Positions 1 through 7,993 of a stretch of DNA of 61,576 nucleotides are shown in pieces. The notes below the pieces were generated by a model. The model was not told where the DNA came from. It made no database searches and saw only the letters and a program-made list of their open reading frames with translations. Source of the DNA: Streptomyces sp. DI166 (lineage in GTDB: Bacteria; Actinomycetota; Actinomycetes; Streptomycetales; Streptomycetaceae); assembly GCF_900091315.1 (NCBI RefSeq), contig NZ_FLSP01000049.1, positions 1-61,576 of the forward strand, given 5' to 3'. Each line of letters begins with the position of its first letter. Position 1 is the first letter of the stretch. A program made the translations under genes and the position numbers.

Positions 1-16
1 AACCCACCGCCCGCCC

Positions 17-1543
17 TTACCGCGCCAGGCTGATCCGCTCCCCGAGGTGCTCCTCGACCGCCGCCTCGATGGCCGGCAGGCCGGGGGCGTCCGCCGCCCA
101 GGCCACGTAGCCGTCGGGGCGCACCAGCACCGTCGTCCGGCCCGCGCTGCCGCGGTCGGTGCGGCGGTCCACCGCGAGGCGGTCCTCCAGGCCGGTCTTG
201 TCCCGGCAGTCCTCGGGGGTGATCAGCACGAACCGGCCGCCGCGCAGCACCTCGTACAGGCGCCCGCCCTCCAGCTTCACATCCGCCACGCGGGCGCCGA
301 CGAGGCGGTGGGCGCCGTCGGGGGCCGGGTACTTCACGCTGATCCCGGAGATCTGCAGGGCCAGCTTGCGGCGGATCGGGGTGACGGTGTTCAAGGTGGC
401 CGTCAGGGCCGCCCGCATGCCCCGCGTCCAGGGGTGCTTCGCCATGGCGAGCCGCACGATGACACCGCTGCTGCGCATCGCCTCGGTGCCGACGGGGTGC
501 CGCTCGGCCTGGTAGGTGTCGAGCAGGCTGTCGTCCGCGCGGCCCTGGAGGACCGAGGCCAGCTTCCAGCTCAGGTTGGCGGCGTCCTGCATGCCGATGT
601 TCATGCCCTGGCCGCCGGCCGGGGTGTGCACATGGGCGGCGTCACCGGCGAGGAAGACCCGGCCGACGCGGTAGGAGGGCGCCTGCCGTTCGTCGCTGTG
701 GAAGCGGGACAGCCAGCGGGCGTCGTGCATCCCGAAGTCGTGCCCGGCGGCGGCCCGCACGGTCTGCCGGACCTCCTCCAGGTCCAGCGGCTCGCTCTCC
801 GAGGTGTCCCGGCGGCGGTCCCAGGCGACGATCCGGTAGTAGCCGTCGCCGAAGGACGCGAAGAACACGAAGGCGTCGCCGCGGGAGTGCACGGAGAGGA
901 TGTTCTCCGGCGGCTGGGCCAGCCGCACGTCGGCGAGCAGGACGGAGCGGATCACCGAGCGGCCCGGGAAGGGCAGGCCGATGGCGCCGCGGACGGTGCT
1001 GCGCATGCCGTCGGTGCCGACGACGTACGCCGCCCGCAGGGACTCGGTGGTGCCGTCGGCGCCGCGGGTGACGACGGTGACGCCCTCGTCGTCCTGGCTG
1101 AGCCCGGTCACCTCGGTCTCGTAGCGGAACCGGACGCCCGCGGCGACGGCCCGGCGCTCCAGGATCGGCTCGATCTCGTACTGCGGGAGGACGAGCAGGT
1201 GCTTGAAGCGGGAGGGGAGGGTGTCGAACTCGACGGTGAGCCGGGTGAAGAGGTTCATCCGGTCCAGGCGCCTGCCGAGGGACTCCACCTCGTCGGCGAG
1301 GCCGCGGGCGTCGAGGAGTTCGAGGGTGCGGGCGTGCACAACGATCGCGCGGGAGAGGTTGCTGATTTTGTGCGGGCGCTTCTCGACGAGGGTGACGGGG
1401 ACACCCGCGGCGGCGAGGTCGCCGGCCAGCACCAGTCCGGTGGGGCCGCAGCCGACGACGATCACGGAGCGGGTGGGGTCTTCGGCGCCCGGGTGGGGGG
1501 TGGGGTTCGGGTCGGTGCCGAGACCGGTGCCGGTGCCGTTCAT
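17..1543 (-). CDS. FAD-dependent aromatic-ring monooxygenase (PHBH/PheA family)
   Basis: This is a flavin monooxygenase of 508 residues that probably hydroxylates an aromatic substrate using NAD(P)H and O2. The N-terminal dinucleotide fold is visible as VVGCGPTGLVLAGDL about 25 residues in. A DG motif (GTDGMRSTVRGA) sits mid-protein, and the second FAD motif FLAGDAAHVHTPAGGQGMN is typical of the p-hydroxybenzoate hydroxylase family. A thioredoxin-like C-terminal tail follows, as in PheA/MhpA-type enzymes. The ATG at 1543 is chosen because AAGGAGG lies five bases upstream; a start further out has no such site. The gene diverges from a TetR regulator across an operator-rich spacer, so it is probably the regulator's target. 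The substrate cannot be inferred. No other catabolic gene is in view. Confidence 0.9.
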   Translation of the reverse strand: MNGTGTGLGTDPNPTPHPGAEDPTRSVIVVGCGPTGLVLAGDLAAAGVPVTLVEKRPHKISNLSRAIVVHARTLELLDARGLADEVESLGRRLDRMNLFTRLTVEFDTLPSRFKHLLVLPQYEIEPILERRAVAAGVRFRYETEVTGLSQDDEGVTVVTRGADGTTESLRAAYVVGTDGMRSTVRGAIGLPFPGRSVIRSVLLADVRLAQPPENILSVHSRGDAFVFFASFGDGYYRIVAWDRRRDTSESEPLDLEEVRQTVRAAAGHDFGMHDARWLSRFHSDERQAPSYRVGRVFLAGDAAHVHTPAGGQGMNIGMQDAANLSWKLASVLQGRADDSLLDTYQAERHPVGTEAMRSSGVIVRLAMAKHPWTRGMRAALTATLNTVTPIRRKLALQISGISVKYPAPDGAHRLVGARVADVKLEGGRLYEVLRGGRFVLITPEDCRDKTGLEDRLAVDRRTDRGSAGRTTVLVRPDGYVAWAADAPGLPAIEAAVEEHLGERISLAR

Positions 1544-1576
1544 GGTGGCCTCCTTGAGCCAACGCCTCTCAATTGC

Positions 1577-1672
1577 CAACGCCTGTTGGCCAACGCTCGT
1601 TGACGACCATACGCCGGGACGGACGCAATAGTCAACACTTGTTGGCCCACGCTCGTTGACCTACGCTTGTTG
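1577..1672. promoter_or_regulatory. Five CAAC-N4-GTTG operator half-palindromes at 14-bp period
   Basis: Five copies of a CAAC-N4-GTTG dyad lie between the monooxygenase and the TetR gene, starting at 1577, 1591, 1633, 1647 and 1661. Within each group the copies are exactly 14 bp apart. The last two have one mismatch each (CCAC, CTAC). One group lies just upstream of the monooxygenase start and the other runs to within two bases of the TetR ATG. They are probable operators for the adjacent TetR protein, giving autoregulation and control of the divergent gene. Confidence 0.65.
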
Positions 1673-1674
1673 GT

Positions 1675-2274
1675 ATGACTGGAAATGGACTCCCCGGCGT
1701 GACCGACAACGGGGGAGGCGGACGCAGGCGGTCCGAGGCGACCCGGACCGCGATCCTCGCCGCGGCGCGCGAACGGTTCGCCGCCGACGGCTACGAAAAG
1801 GCCACCATCAGGGCCATCGCCAAGGACGCGGCCATCGACCCGTCGATGGTCATGCGCTACTACGGCAACAAGGAGGGGCTCTTCGCGGCGGCGGTCTCGG
1901 TCGACCTGAAACTGCCGGACCTGAGCCGGCTCCCCCGGCAGGAGATCGGGGAGGCGATGGTCCTGCACTTCCTGCACATGTGGGAGGAGAACGAGGTCCT
2001 CACGGCGCTGCTCCGGGTCGGCGTCACCAATCAGGCCGGGGCCGAGCGCATGCAGGGCATCTTCGGGGAGCAGTTGCTGCCCGTGGCCCGGCTGGTCTGC
2101 CCGGACCCCGAACAGAGCCCGGCGCGGGCGGCGCTGGTCGCGACACAGCTCCTGGGGCTCGCCCTCACCCGCTACGTCCTGCGGCTGCCGCCCGCGGTCG
2201 CACTGCCCGTGGAGGAGGTGGTGGCATGGCTGGCACCGACGGTCCAGCGCTATCTGACGGCCCCGAACCCCTGA
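1675..2274 (+). CDS. TetR-family transcriptional regulator
   Basis: This 199-residue repressor-type regulator has an N-terminal helix-turn-helix at about residues 20-65 (ERFAADGYEKATIRAIAKDA, then MVMRYYGNKEGLF). The ligand/dimer domain after residue 75 resembles the TetR_C subgroup, in which regulators typically sense small hydrophobic effectors. The ATG at 1675 lies directly behind the last operator copy and has no Shine-Dalgarno sequence, so the transcript may be leaderless. The gene is divergent from an FAD monooxygenase, which is the obvious target. It ends just before a convergent small membrane-protein gene. The family assignment is firm; the effector is unknown. Confidence 0.88.
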   Translation: MTGNGLPGVTDNGGGGRRRSEATRTAILAAARERFAADGYEKATIRAIAKDAAIDPSMVMRYYGNKEGLFAAAVSVDLKLPDLSRLPRQEIGEAMVLHFLHMWEENEVLTALLRVGVTNQAGAERMQGIFGEQLLPVARLVCPDPEQSPARAALVATQLLGLALTRYVLRLPPAVALPVEEVVAWLAPTVQRYLTAPNP

Positions 2275-2310
2275 GTCCGCCCCCGCAGTCGGCGCCGGAA
2301 ACCGAAAAGG

Positions 2311-2327
2311 CGCCGCCCCCGGCGGCG
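2311..2327. terminator. GC hairpin between convergent genes
   Basis: A 7-bp stem (CGCCGCC/GGCGGCG) with a 3-base loop lies between the convergent TetR and small membrane-protein genes. On the minus strand it is followed after two bases by TTTT, so it can serve as the terminator of the minus-strand gene. Confidence 0.4.
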
Positions 2328-2385
2328 TACGGCGAACTGCACGTACGCGCCCCGGGAACGGCGCCCTCGAAGAGTGCGGGCGGGG

Positions 2386-2658
2386 TCAGGCCTTCGCTGT
2401 GGCCTTCGCCTTCGGCTTGGCCTTGACCAGGTGGTCCTCCGACGAGCGGTCCAGGACCATCACGAGGCCCACGATGACCGCGAAGATGGCGAGCGGAGCC
2501 ACCACGAACAGACCCAGCGTCTCGATGACGCTCAGGCCCTGGCCGGGGTCGTCACCGTCGTCACGGGCCACCGCGGCCGCGGGGGACGACATGAGCAGCA
2601 TCATCAGCGCCGTACCGGCAGCCAGGGCGCCGGCGCGCAGGGCGTTCTTCTTGTCCAC
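2386..2658 (-). CDS. Small membrane protein, function unknown
   Basis: This small protein (90 residues from the GTG at 2658; a TTG at 2667 would add three) has an N-terminal hydrophobic segment resembling a signal sequence or membrane helix, LAAGTALMMLLMSSPAAA. A charged stretch (ARDDGDD) follows, then a second strong membrane helix around residues 45-67 (LGLFVVAPLAIFAVIVGLVMVL). The basic, Lys/Ala-rich tail ends in KAKPKAKATAKA. The layout suggests a small protein with both hydrophobic segments in the membrane, or a cleaved signal followed by one anchor with a cytoplasmic basic tail. I recognise no family. It has no visible Shine-Dalgarno site. Confidence 0.6.
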   Translation of the reverse strand: MDKKNALRAGALAAGTALMMLLMSSPAAAVARDDGDDPGQGLSVIETLGLFVVAPLAIFAVIVGLVMVLDRSSEDHLVKAKPKAKATAKA

Positions 2659-2760
2659 GGTGCCCAAAGTATCGAACCCCGAATGGGGGCGCTCGCCCGG
2701 GGGTGCGTATGGGGAGCCGCGGGGGTCGGTGATCTTGGACCGTGACCACCACGGACCCCG

Positions 2761-2910
2761 CCCGCACCCGGCCCGGCCCCGCCCTCAAGTCCACCCGCAC
2801 CCGGCCCCGGCTCCCGCCCTCAGTCCACCCGCACCCGCACCCGGCCCCGGCTCCCGCCCTCAGCCCGCCCGCACCCACACCCGGCCCCGGCTCCCGCCCT
2901 CAGCCCGCCC
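2761..2910. repeat. 40-bp tandem repeat overlapping the 3' end of malQ
   Basis: A C-rich unit recurs at an exact 40-bp spacing: its 23-base core begins at 2801, 2841 and 2881, with a degenerate copy upstream from about 2768. The copy at 2881 contains the last codons and the stop of malQ. The array therefore looks like tandem duplication of the malQ tail into the downstream spacer. It is non-coding beyond the stop. Confidence 0.75.
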
Positions 2911-5023
2911 GCATCACCTCCAGCAGCGCCCGCAGCCTGGGCGAGGCGGCCAGCTCCTCCAGGGTCATCGGCCTGCCCTCCGCGTCGCTGAGGGGCAGGC
3001 GCCAGTTCGGGTACTGGTCCCAGGTGCCGGGGAGGTTCTGCGGGCGGCGGTCGCCCACCGTGTCGGGGAGCCAGATGCCGACCAGGCGGGCCGGGGTGCG
3101 CAGCAGGAAGCGGTGCACGGCCTGGATCTCGGCCTCCTCCTGGGACGGGCCGTGCCCGCCGCCCGTGCCGTGGAGCAGGCCCAGCCGGGACAGGAGCGCC
3201 AGCCACTCCCCCGTGTCCGCCGCGGCCTCGGCGCGTTCCTCCTCCAGGGAGCGGGTCAACAGGCCCAGACGGTGCCGGAGTTCGACGTGGTCACCGGTGA
3301 GGCGGGCCGCGGTGGAGGGGAGGTCGTGGGTGGTGGCCGTCGCCAGGCAGTCCGCGCGCCACCGGTCCGGTGGCAGCGGGCGGCCGTCGCCCTCCCAGTC
3401 CCGCTCGAACCACAGCACCGAGGTGCCGAGCACCCCGCGGGCGCGCAGCGCCTCCCGTACGCCGGGCTCGACGGTGCCCAGGTCCTCGCCGATCACCAGG
3501 GCCCCGGCCCGGGAGGCCTCCAGCACCAGGATCGCGAGCATGGCCTCGGCGTCGTAGCGGACGTACGTGCCGTCCGTCGGCGGGCGGCCCTGCGGGACCC
3601 ACCACAGCCGGAACAGGCCCATGACGTGGTCGATGCGCAGCGCGCCCGCGTACCGGAAGAGGGCCTGCAGCAGGCGCCGGTAGGGCGTGTACCCGGACTC
3701 GGCCAGCCGGTCCGGGCGCCACGGCGGCAGCCCCCAGTCCTGGCCGCGCGCGTTGAAGGCGTCCGGCGGCGCGCCGACCGACATCCCGGCGGCGAAGTAC
3801 TCCTGCTGCGCCCACGCGTCGGCCCCCTCGGGATGCACGCCGACGGCGAGGTCGTGCACGATCCCGACCGGCATCCCCGCGTCCTTCGCGGCCCGTTGCG
3901 CGGCGGTGAGCTGGGCGTCCGTCAGCCAGGCGAGCAGCGAGTGGAAGTCGACCCGGTCGGCCAGCTCCCCGCGTGCCTGCGCGGTCCCGGCCGACCTCGG
4001 GTCCCGCAGTTCCTCGGGCCAGCGCCGCCAGTCGGAGCCGTGCACCTCGGCCAGCGCGCACCAGGTGGCGTGGTCCTCCAGCGCCTGGCCCTCGGCGGCC
4101 AGGAAGTCGGCGTAGGCCGCGCGCCTGCCGGGCCCGAGCGGCACCTCGCGCACCAGCTCCAGCGCCGCGCGCTTCAGCTCCCACACCGCGTCCCGGTCGA
4201 TCAGCGCACCCTTCTCCAGCACCGACTCCCGCAGCAGCCGGGCGCGTTCCTGCAGGGCGCGCAGCCGTTCGCGGTCCTCGATGCGGGCGTACTCCGGGAT
4301 GTCCTCGACCCGCAGGTGCGCCGGGTCGGGGAAGCGGCGCGAGGAGGGCCGGTACGGGGAGGGGTCGGTCGGTGCGCCGGGCACCGCCGCGTGCAGGGGG
4401 TTGACCTGCACGAACCCTGAACCGAGGGCCCGCCCGGACCAGGCCGCCAGCTCCGCGAGGTCACCGAGGTCGCCCATGCCCCAGGAGCGCCGCGAGAGCA
4501 GCGAGTACAGCTGGACGAGGAGTCCGTGGGAGCGTCCGGCGGGCGCGGGCAGCCGGGACGGGGCGACGACAAGGTGGGCGCGGGCGGTACGGCCGTCGGG
4601 CGCGGTGGCGGTCAACCGGTGCACGCCGTGCGGCAGTCGGTCGACGGCGGCCCGGGTCTCCCCCTGCTCGGTCTCCACCCGCAGCCGGGTGCCGGCCGGG
4701 AGGCCGGTGAGCGCGGCGGGCAGCGGGTCGGCGCCGGAGTCGGAGTCAGATGCGGGGCCGTTCCAGCACACCACGGTGGGCGGCAGCAGCCGCTCGCGCA
4801 GTTCGCTCTCGCGGGCGGCGAGGGAGCGCCGTACGGCGTCGGGGGTGCGGACGTCAACAGCGAGCGCGGCCAGTGCGGAGGTGAGCGCGGTGGCCGAGGC
4901 CCGGACCGTGCGGTCCGGGGAGGGCCGGTAGGAGGTGGCCACGCCGTGCAGTTCGGCGAGCCGGGACAGTTCCTCGGCGGGCAGGTCCTCGGACGGGGGT
5001 TCGACCGACCGCTGTTGTGCCAT
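2900..5023 (-). CDS. malQ: 4-alpha-glucanotransferase (amylomaltase, GH77)
   Basis: MalQ transfers alpha-1,4-glucan segments between maltodextrins, releasing glucose, and acts in the cytoplasm in maltodextrin and glycogen metabolism. The 707 residues match the long bacterial MalQ form, which carries an N-terminal beta-rich extension of about 150 residues. The GH77 signatures are all visible: DPSPYRPSSRRF near residue 218, FNARGQDWGLPPW, the nucleophile region LRIDHVMGLFRLWW, the acid/base region VIGEDLGTV, and THDLPS with the third carboxylate. The ATG at 5023 has GAGAGG six bases upstream. The gene stands alone with no maltose transporter beside it, as in S. coelicolor. Its last codons are part of a 40-bp tandem array. 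Confidence 0.93.
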   Translation of the reverse strand: MAQQRSVEPPSEDLPAEELSRLAELHGVATSYRPSPDRTVRASATALTSALAALAVDVRTPDAVRRSLAARESELRERLLPPTVVCWNGPASDSDSGADPLPAALTGLPAGTRLRVETEQGETRAAVDRLPHGVHRLTATAPDGRTARAHLVVAPSRLPAPAGRSHGLLVQLYSLLSRRSWGMGDLGDLAELAAWSGRALGSGFVQVNPLHAAVPGAPTDPSPYRPSSRRFPDPAHLRVEDIPEYARIEDRERLRALQERARLLRESVLEKGALIDRDAVWELKRAALELVREVPLGPGRRAAYADFLAAEGQALEDHATWCALAEVHGSDWRRWPEELRDPRSAGTAQARGELADRVDFHSLLAWLTDAQLTAAQRAAKDAGMPVGIVHDLAVGVHPEGADAWAQQEYFAAGMSVGAPPDAFNARGQDWGLPPWRPDRLAESGYTPYRRLLQALFRYAGALRIDHVMGLFRLWWVPQGRPPTDGTYVRYDAEAMLAILVLEASRAGALVIGEDLGTVEPGVREALRARGVLGTSVLWFERDWEGDGRPLPPDRWRADCLATATTHDLPSTAARLTGDHVELRHRLGLLTRSLEEERAEAAADTGEWLALLSRLGLLHGTGGGHGPSQEEAEIQAVHRFLLRTPARLVGIWLPDTVGDRRPQNLPGTWDQYPNWRLPLSDAEGRPMTLEELAASPRLRALLEVMRAG

Positions 5024-5054
5024 CTACGGCCTCTCGGGGTCCGGGTGTGGTCTC

Positions 5055-5115
5055 AGAAGGTGGTGGGCCTGGAAGAGGTGGTGGGCCTGGAAGAGGTGGT
5101 GGGCCTGGAAGGCAG
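5055..5115. repeat. 18-bp tandem repeat downstream of a repetitive small gene
   Basis: The 18-base unit GTGGGCCTGGAAGAGGTG occurs perfectly at 5063-5080 and 5081-5098 and partially on both sides. It lies between malQ and the 3' end of the 87-residue gene on the minus strand, just past that gene's stop codon. Confidence 0.7.
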
Positions 5116-5120
5116 TGGTC

Positions 5121-5384
5121 CTAGAAGGTGTCCTGGTCGAAGGAGTACGCCTCGCCCGTCAGCGGTTCGGCAGCGGCGAGCGGCGGCTCGCTGGTCAGGG
5201 GCAGCGCCTCGTGCAGGGGCGGCTCGCTGGTCAGGGGCTCGGCGGCGGGCAGCGGCGGCTCGCTGGTGAGCGGGGTCTCGGCACAGGCGCTCTCCGAGCT
5301 GAAGACGCACACATGCGGTTCGGGCCCGGTGAACGCCTCGGGTTTGGACAGGGCGGTGAGCAGAAGGTGTGCCGATGCGGCCAC
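5121..5384 (-). CDS. Small Pro/Leu/Thr-repeat protein, function unknown
   Basis: This 87-residue protein starts at a GTG at 5384, five bases after a strong AAGGAGG. Its first half is ordinary (LLLTALSKPEAF, two cysteines). The second half is built from three to four imperfect copies of an 11-12-residue unit, PLTSEPPL followed by a short linker such as PAAE or HEA. It has no obvious membrane segment or signal peptide. I do not recognise a family. The strong ribosome site argues that it is translated. Tandem DNA repeats lie in and just after the gene, so the unit number may differ between strains. Confidence 0.6.
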   Translation of the reverse strand: MAASAHLLLTALSKPEAFTGPEPHVCVFSSESACAETPLTSEPPLPAAEPLTSEPPLHEALPLTSEPPLAAAEPLTGEAYSFDQDTF

Positions 5385-5662
5385 GGGGGCCTCCTTGTCG
5401 AGTACGGCCTACGGCCTGTCCTGCGGATCGCGCCGGCCAGGCCCTTGCGGTTCCCCCGCGGTCGAATGCAGCCGCGGGTTGATGCAGCCCTACCCAGCGG
5501 GCGCGACGGCAGACGTCCCCGTGCGGACAACGTGCCCCGCGTCACACTCCGTTCCGCCACCGCCTCTTCTCCAGGGTGGGGCAGGCTCCGCGCCCCGGCA
5601 CGTCCGCGACGCCCGCCCGGAGTCGGTGAACCGGCGCGGCCGGGCCCGTCGATAGACGGGGT

Positions 5663-6280
5663 GTGAGACTGTTCCGCCCCGTGGGGGGCCATCGGGAGAA
5701 GGACGAGGGGGACGCGGCGCTGCTGCGGGCCGTCGCGGCCGGGGACTCGGCGGCGATGGCCGCCCTGTACGACCGGCACGCGGGCTGGCTGCACACGCGG
5801 CTCACCCGGCGCTGCGCGGACCCGGAGGTGGTGCGCGAGGTGCTCCAGGACACCTTCGTCACCGTGTGGCGGTCGGCCGGGGCGCACCGCGGCGAGGAGG
5901 CGGGCGGCTGGCTGTGGACGATCGCGGCACGCCGGCTGATCGACGCGCGCCGCGTCCAGGAGCGGGCCGGGCGGCTGGAGACCACACCGATCGACGCCAC
6001 CCCGTCCGGCGTCGAACCTGCCCCGTCAGCGCCCTCCGCGGAGGAGAGGGTGCTGGCGGGGCTGGAGTACGGCGATGTCGGCACCGCCCTCGACCGGATC
6101 TCCCCGGAGCTGCGGGAGGTACTGCGCGCCACCGTGGTGGACGGGCTGACCACCCGTGAGACCGCCCGGCTGCTCGGCATCCCCGAGGGCACCGTCAAGT
6201 CCCGGGCGATGCGCGCCCGCGCCGAACTGCGGACCGCGCTCGCCCAGTTGTCCCCGTCCCCGATGGGAGGCCCGGCATGA
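5663..6280 (+). CDS. ECF-type RNA polymerase sigma factor
   Basis: This group-4 sigma factor has 205 residues. Region 2 spans about residues 20-90 (AALYDRHAGWLHTRLTRRC, DPEVVREVLQDTFVTVWRS, WLWTIAARRLIDARR). Region 4 spans about 140-195 (ISPELREVLRATVVDGLTTRETARLLGIPEGTVKSR). It starts at a GTG with no good Shine-Dalgarno. The stop overlaps the next gene by 4 bp, and that gene encodes a zinc-finger membrane protein, the expected anti-sigma partner. Three ABC-transporter genes follow in the same tight run. The likely role is to activate this operon in response to an envelope signal; the signal is unknown. A GTGAAC...CGATAG pair just upstream might be an autoregulatory promoter, but this is weak. 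Confidence 0.9.
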   Translation: MRLFRPVGGHREKDEGDAALLRAVAAGDSAAMAALYDRHAGWLHTRLTRRCADPEVVREVLQDTFVTVWRSAGAHRGEEAGGWLWTIAARRLIDARRVQERAGRLETTPIDATPSGVEPAPSAPSAEERVLAGLEYGDVGTALDRISPELREVLRATVVDGLTTRETARLLGIPEGTVKSRAMRARAELRTALAQLSPSPMGGPA

Positions 6281-7203
6281 CCGGCTGGCACGCACCCGAG
6301 TCCCTGATCGCGCGCTACGCCGACGGCTCCCTGCCCGACTCCGACGCCTGGTCCCTGGAGAAGCACCTGGAGTCCTGCGCCGCCTGCGCGGGCCGGGTGT
6401 CCGGGGCGGTACGGGCCACGGCGGCCGGGACGGTGCTGGCCCAGGTGCGCGGTGCCGTCCTGGACGCCGCGCCGCCGGTCCGGGCGAAGACGCCGGTCCG
6501 CGCGAAGACGCCGGTCCGCACGAAGACCCCCGCGCCGCCGGTCCGCGCGAAGACGCCGGTCCGGGCAAAGGCCCCGCTGCGCACCCCCCGCCTCCTGTGG
6601 GCCGCCGCCCCCGCCGTGCGCGGTGCCTGGCTGCCCGCGGTCCTGCTCGTGGCGCTCGGCGCCGTCCTGCTCGCCCACGTCGCCGACTTCTCGGGGGCCC
6701 GCCCCCTGCTGCTGGCCGTCGCGCCGGTCGTACCGGTCGCCGGGGTGGCCCTGTCCTACGGCCGCCACGCCGACCCGCTGCACGAACTGGCCGCGTCCAC
6801 CCCGTCGGCGGGCCTGCGGCTGGTGCTGACCCGCACCGTGCTGGTGCTGGCGGTCAGCCTGCCGCTGCTGACCCTCGCCGGTGTGGTGCTGCCGGCCTCG
6901 GACGCGCCGGGCGCCGCGGCCTGGCTGCTGCCCGGACTCACGCTGACGCTGGCCGCGCTCGCCCTCGGCGGCTGGCTGGGGCTGCGCGCGGCGACGGCGG
7001 TGACCGGCGGCGGCTGGCTGTGCGCCGTACTGGCACCGGCGCTGGCGGCACCCGACGGCGCGGTCTCCCGGCAGCTGTCGGACCAGCTCTCCACCTATGT
7101 GGGCGGTGCCGCGACCCAGGGCGGCTGGGCCGTGGCCGCGGCCGCGTGCGCGGCTCTGCTGGCGGCCCGGCGCACGACGTACGACCGCCTCGAACGGCAC
7201 TGA
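6277..7203 (+). CDS. Zinc-finger (zf-HC2) membrane anti-sigma factor
   Basis: The probable anti-sigma factor for the upstream ECF sigma has 308 residues. The N-terminal anti-sigma zinc motif reads KHLESCAACAG (H-x3-C-x2-C) at about residues 29-39. A linker at about 67-105 contains five or six copies of PVRAKTP. About six hydrophobic helices then fill the rest (for example LPAVLLVALGAVLLAHV, LLLAVAPVVPVAGVAL, LVLAVSLPLLTLAGVVL). Single-pass anti-sigmas are commoner; a polytopic one suggests that signal input comes from within the membrane, perhaps from the ABC transporter encoded downstream. It overlaps the sigma gene by 4 bp, so translation is coupled. The repeat linker is unusual. Confidence 0.82.
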   Translation: MTGWHAPESLIARYADGSLPDSDAWSLEKHLESCAACAGRVSGAVRATAAGTVLAQVRGAVLDAAPPVRAKTPVRAKTPVRTKTPAPPVRAKTPVRAKAPLRTPRLLWAAAPAVRGAWLPAVLLVALGAVLLAHVADFSGARPLLLAVAPVVPVAGVALSYGRHADPLHELAASTPSAGLRLVLTRTVLVLAVSLPLLTLAGVVLPASDAPGAAAWLLPGLTLTLAALALGGWLGLRAATAVTGGGWLCAVLAPALAAPDGAVSRQLSDQLSTYVGGAATQGGWAVAAAACAALLAARRTTYDRLERH

Positions 7204-7231
7204 CCACCAACCTCTCGGCACTGGAGCTTCC

Positions 7232-7993
7232 TTGACCACCATTCAGGTGGCCGGTCTGCATGTCCGGCACCGCAAAACCGTCGCCCTGGACTCCCTCGAC
7301 GTCGACTTCGGCCGCGGCGTGCACGGGCTGCTCGGCCCGAACGGCGCGGGCAAGACCTCGCTGATCCGCGTGCTCGCCACGGTCGCCGCCCCGACCGGCG
7401 GCCGGGTGCGGATGCTCGGCGAGGACCTCGCCGACCCGCGCGCACGTACCGAGGTCCGCCGCCGACTCGGCTATCTGCCGCAGGAGTTCGGCTACTACCC
7501 GGGCTTCACCGTGCGCGAGTTCGTCGCCTACATGGCCTGGCTGAAGGAGATGCCCGCCGCCGCGACGCCGGCCGCCGTGGAGCGCGCCGTGGAGCGGGTC
7601 GGGCTGGCCGACCGGATCGACGCGAGGATCCGCACGCTGTCCGGCGGCATGGTCCGCCGGGTCGGCATCGCCCAGGCCATCGTCAACGACCCGGCGGTGC
7701 TGCTCCTGGACGAGCCCACGGCGGGCCTGGACCCGGAGCAGCGCGTGGAGTTCCGCGAGCTGCTGCGCGAACTCGGCGCCGGGGCCACGGTCCTGGTCTC
7801 CACACACCTGGTGGAGGACGTGGCCGCGGCCTGCACGGAGGTCACGCTGATCGCCGACGGCCGCCTCGCCTACCGCGGCACCCCCGACGCGCTGAGCGCC
7901 CTCGGCGCCGCCGCCGACGGCGTCGGCGACCACCCCATCGAGCGCGGCTACACGGCCGCCCTGCGCGCCCACCGGGAGGTGGCTGTCCGATGA
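7232..7993 (+). CDS. ABC transporter ATP-binding protein
   Basis: This ATPase subunit of 253 residues starts at a TTG at 7232 with GGAG about seven bases upstream. The Walker A is LGPNGAGKTSL (about residue 36), the Q-loop region is YLPQEFGYYPGFTV, the signature is TLSGGMVRRVGIAQ, the Walker B is VLLLDEPTAGLDP and the switch is STHLVEDV. These features are typical of the DRA/ABC-2 export class. It lies 28 bp after the anti-sigma gene and overlaps the next membrane gene by 4 bp. It should energise the two membrane proteins that follow. The exported substrate is unknown. Confidence 0.92.
   Translation: MTTIQVAGLHVRHRKTVALDSLDVDFGRGVHGLLGPNGAGKTSLIRVLATVAAPTGGRVRMLGEDLADPRARTEVRRRLGYLPQEFGYYPGFTVREFVAYMAWLKEMPAAATPAAVERAVERVGLADRIDARIRTLSGGMVRRVGIAQAIVNDPAVLLLDEPTAGLDPEQRVEFRELLRELGAGATVLVSTHLVEDVAAACTEVTLIADGRLAYRGTPDALSALGAAADGVGDHPIERGYTAALRAHREVAVR

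Noticed and set aside
17..2274. Monooxygenase plus TetR as the edge of a polyketide gene cluster
   Set aside because: No synthase, cyclase or other tailoring gene is visible, and the right side is core metabolism.
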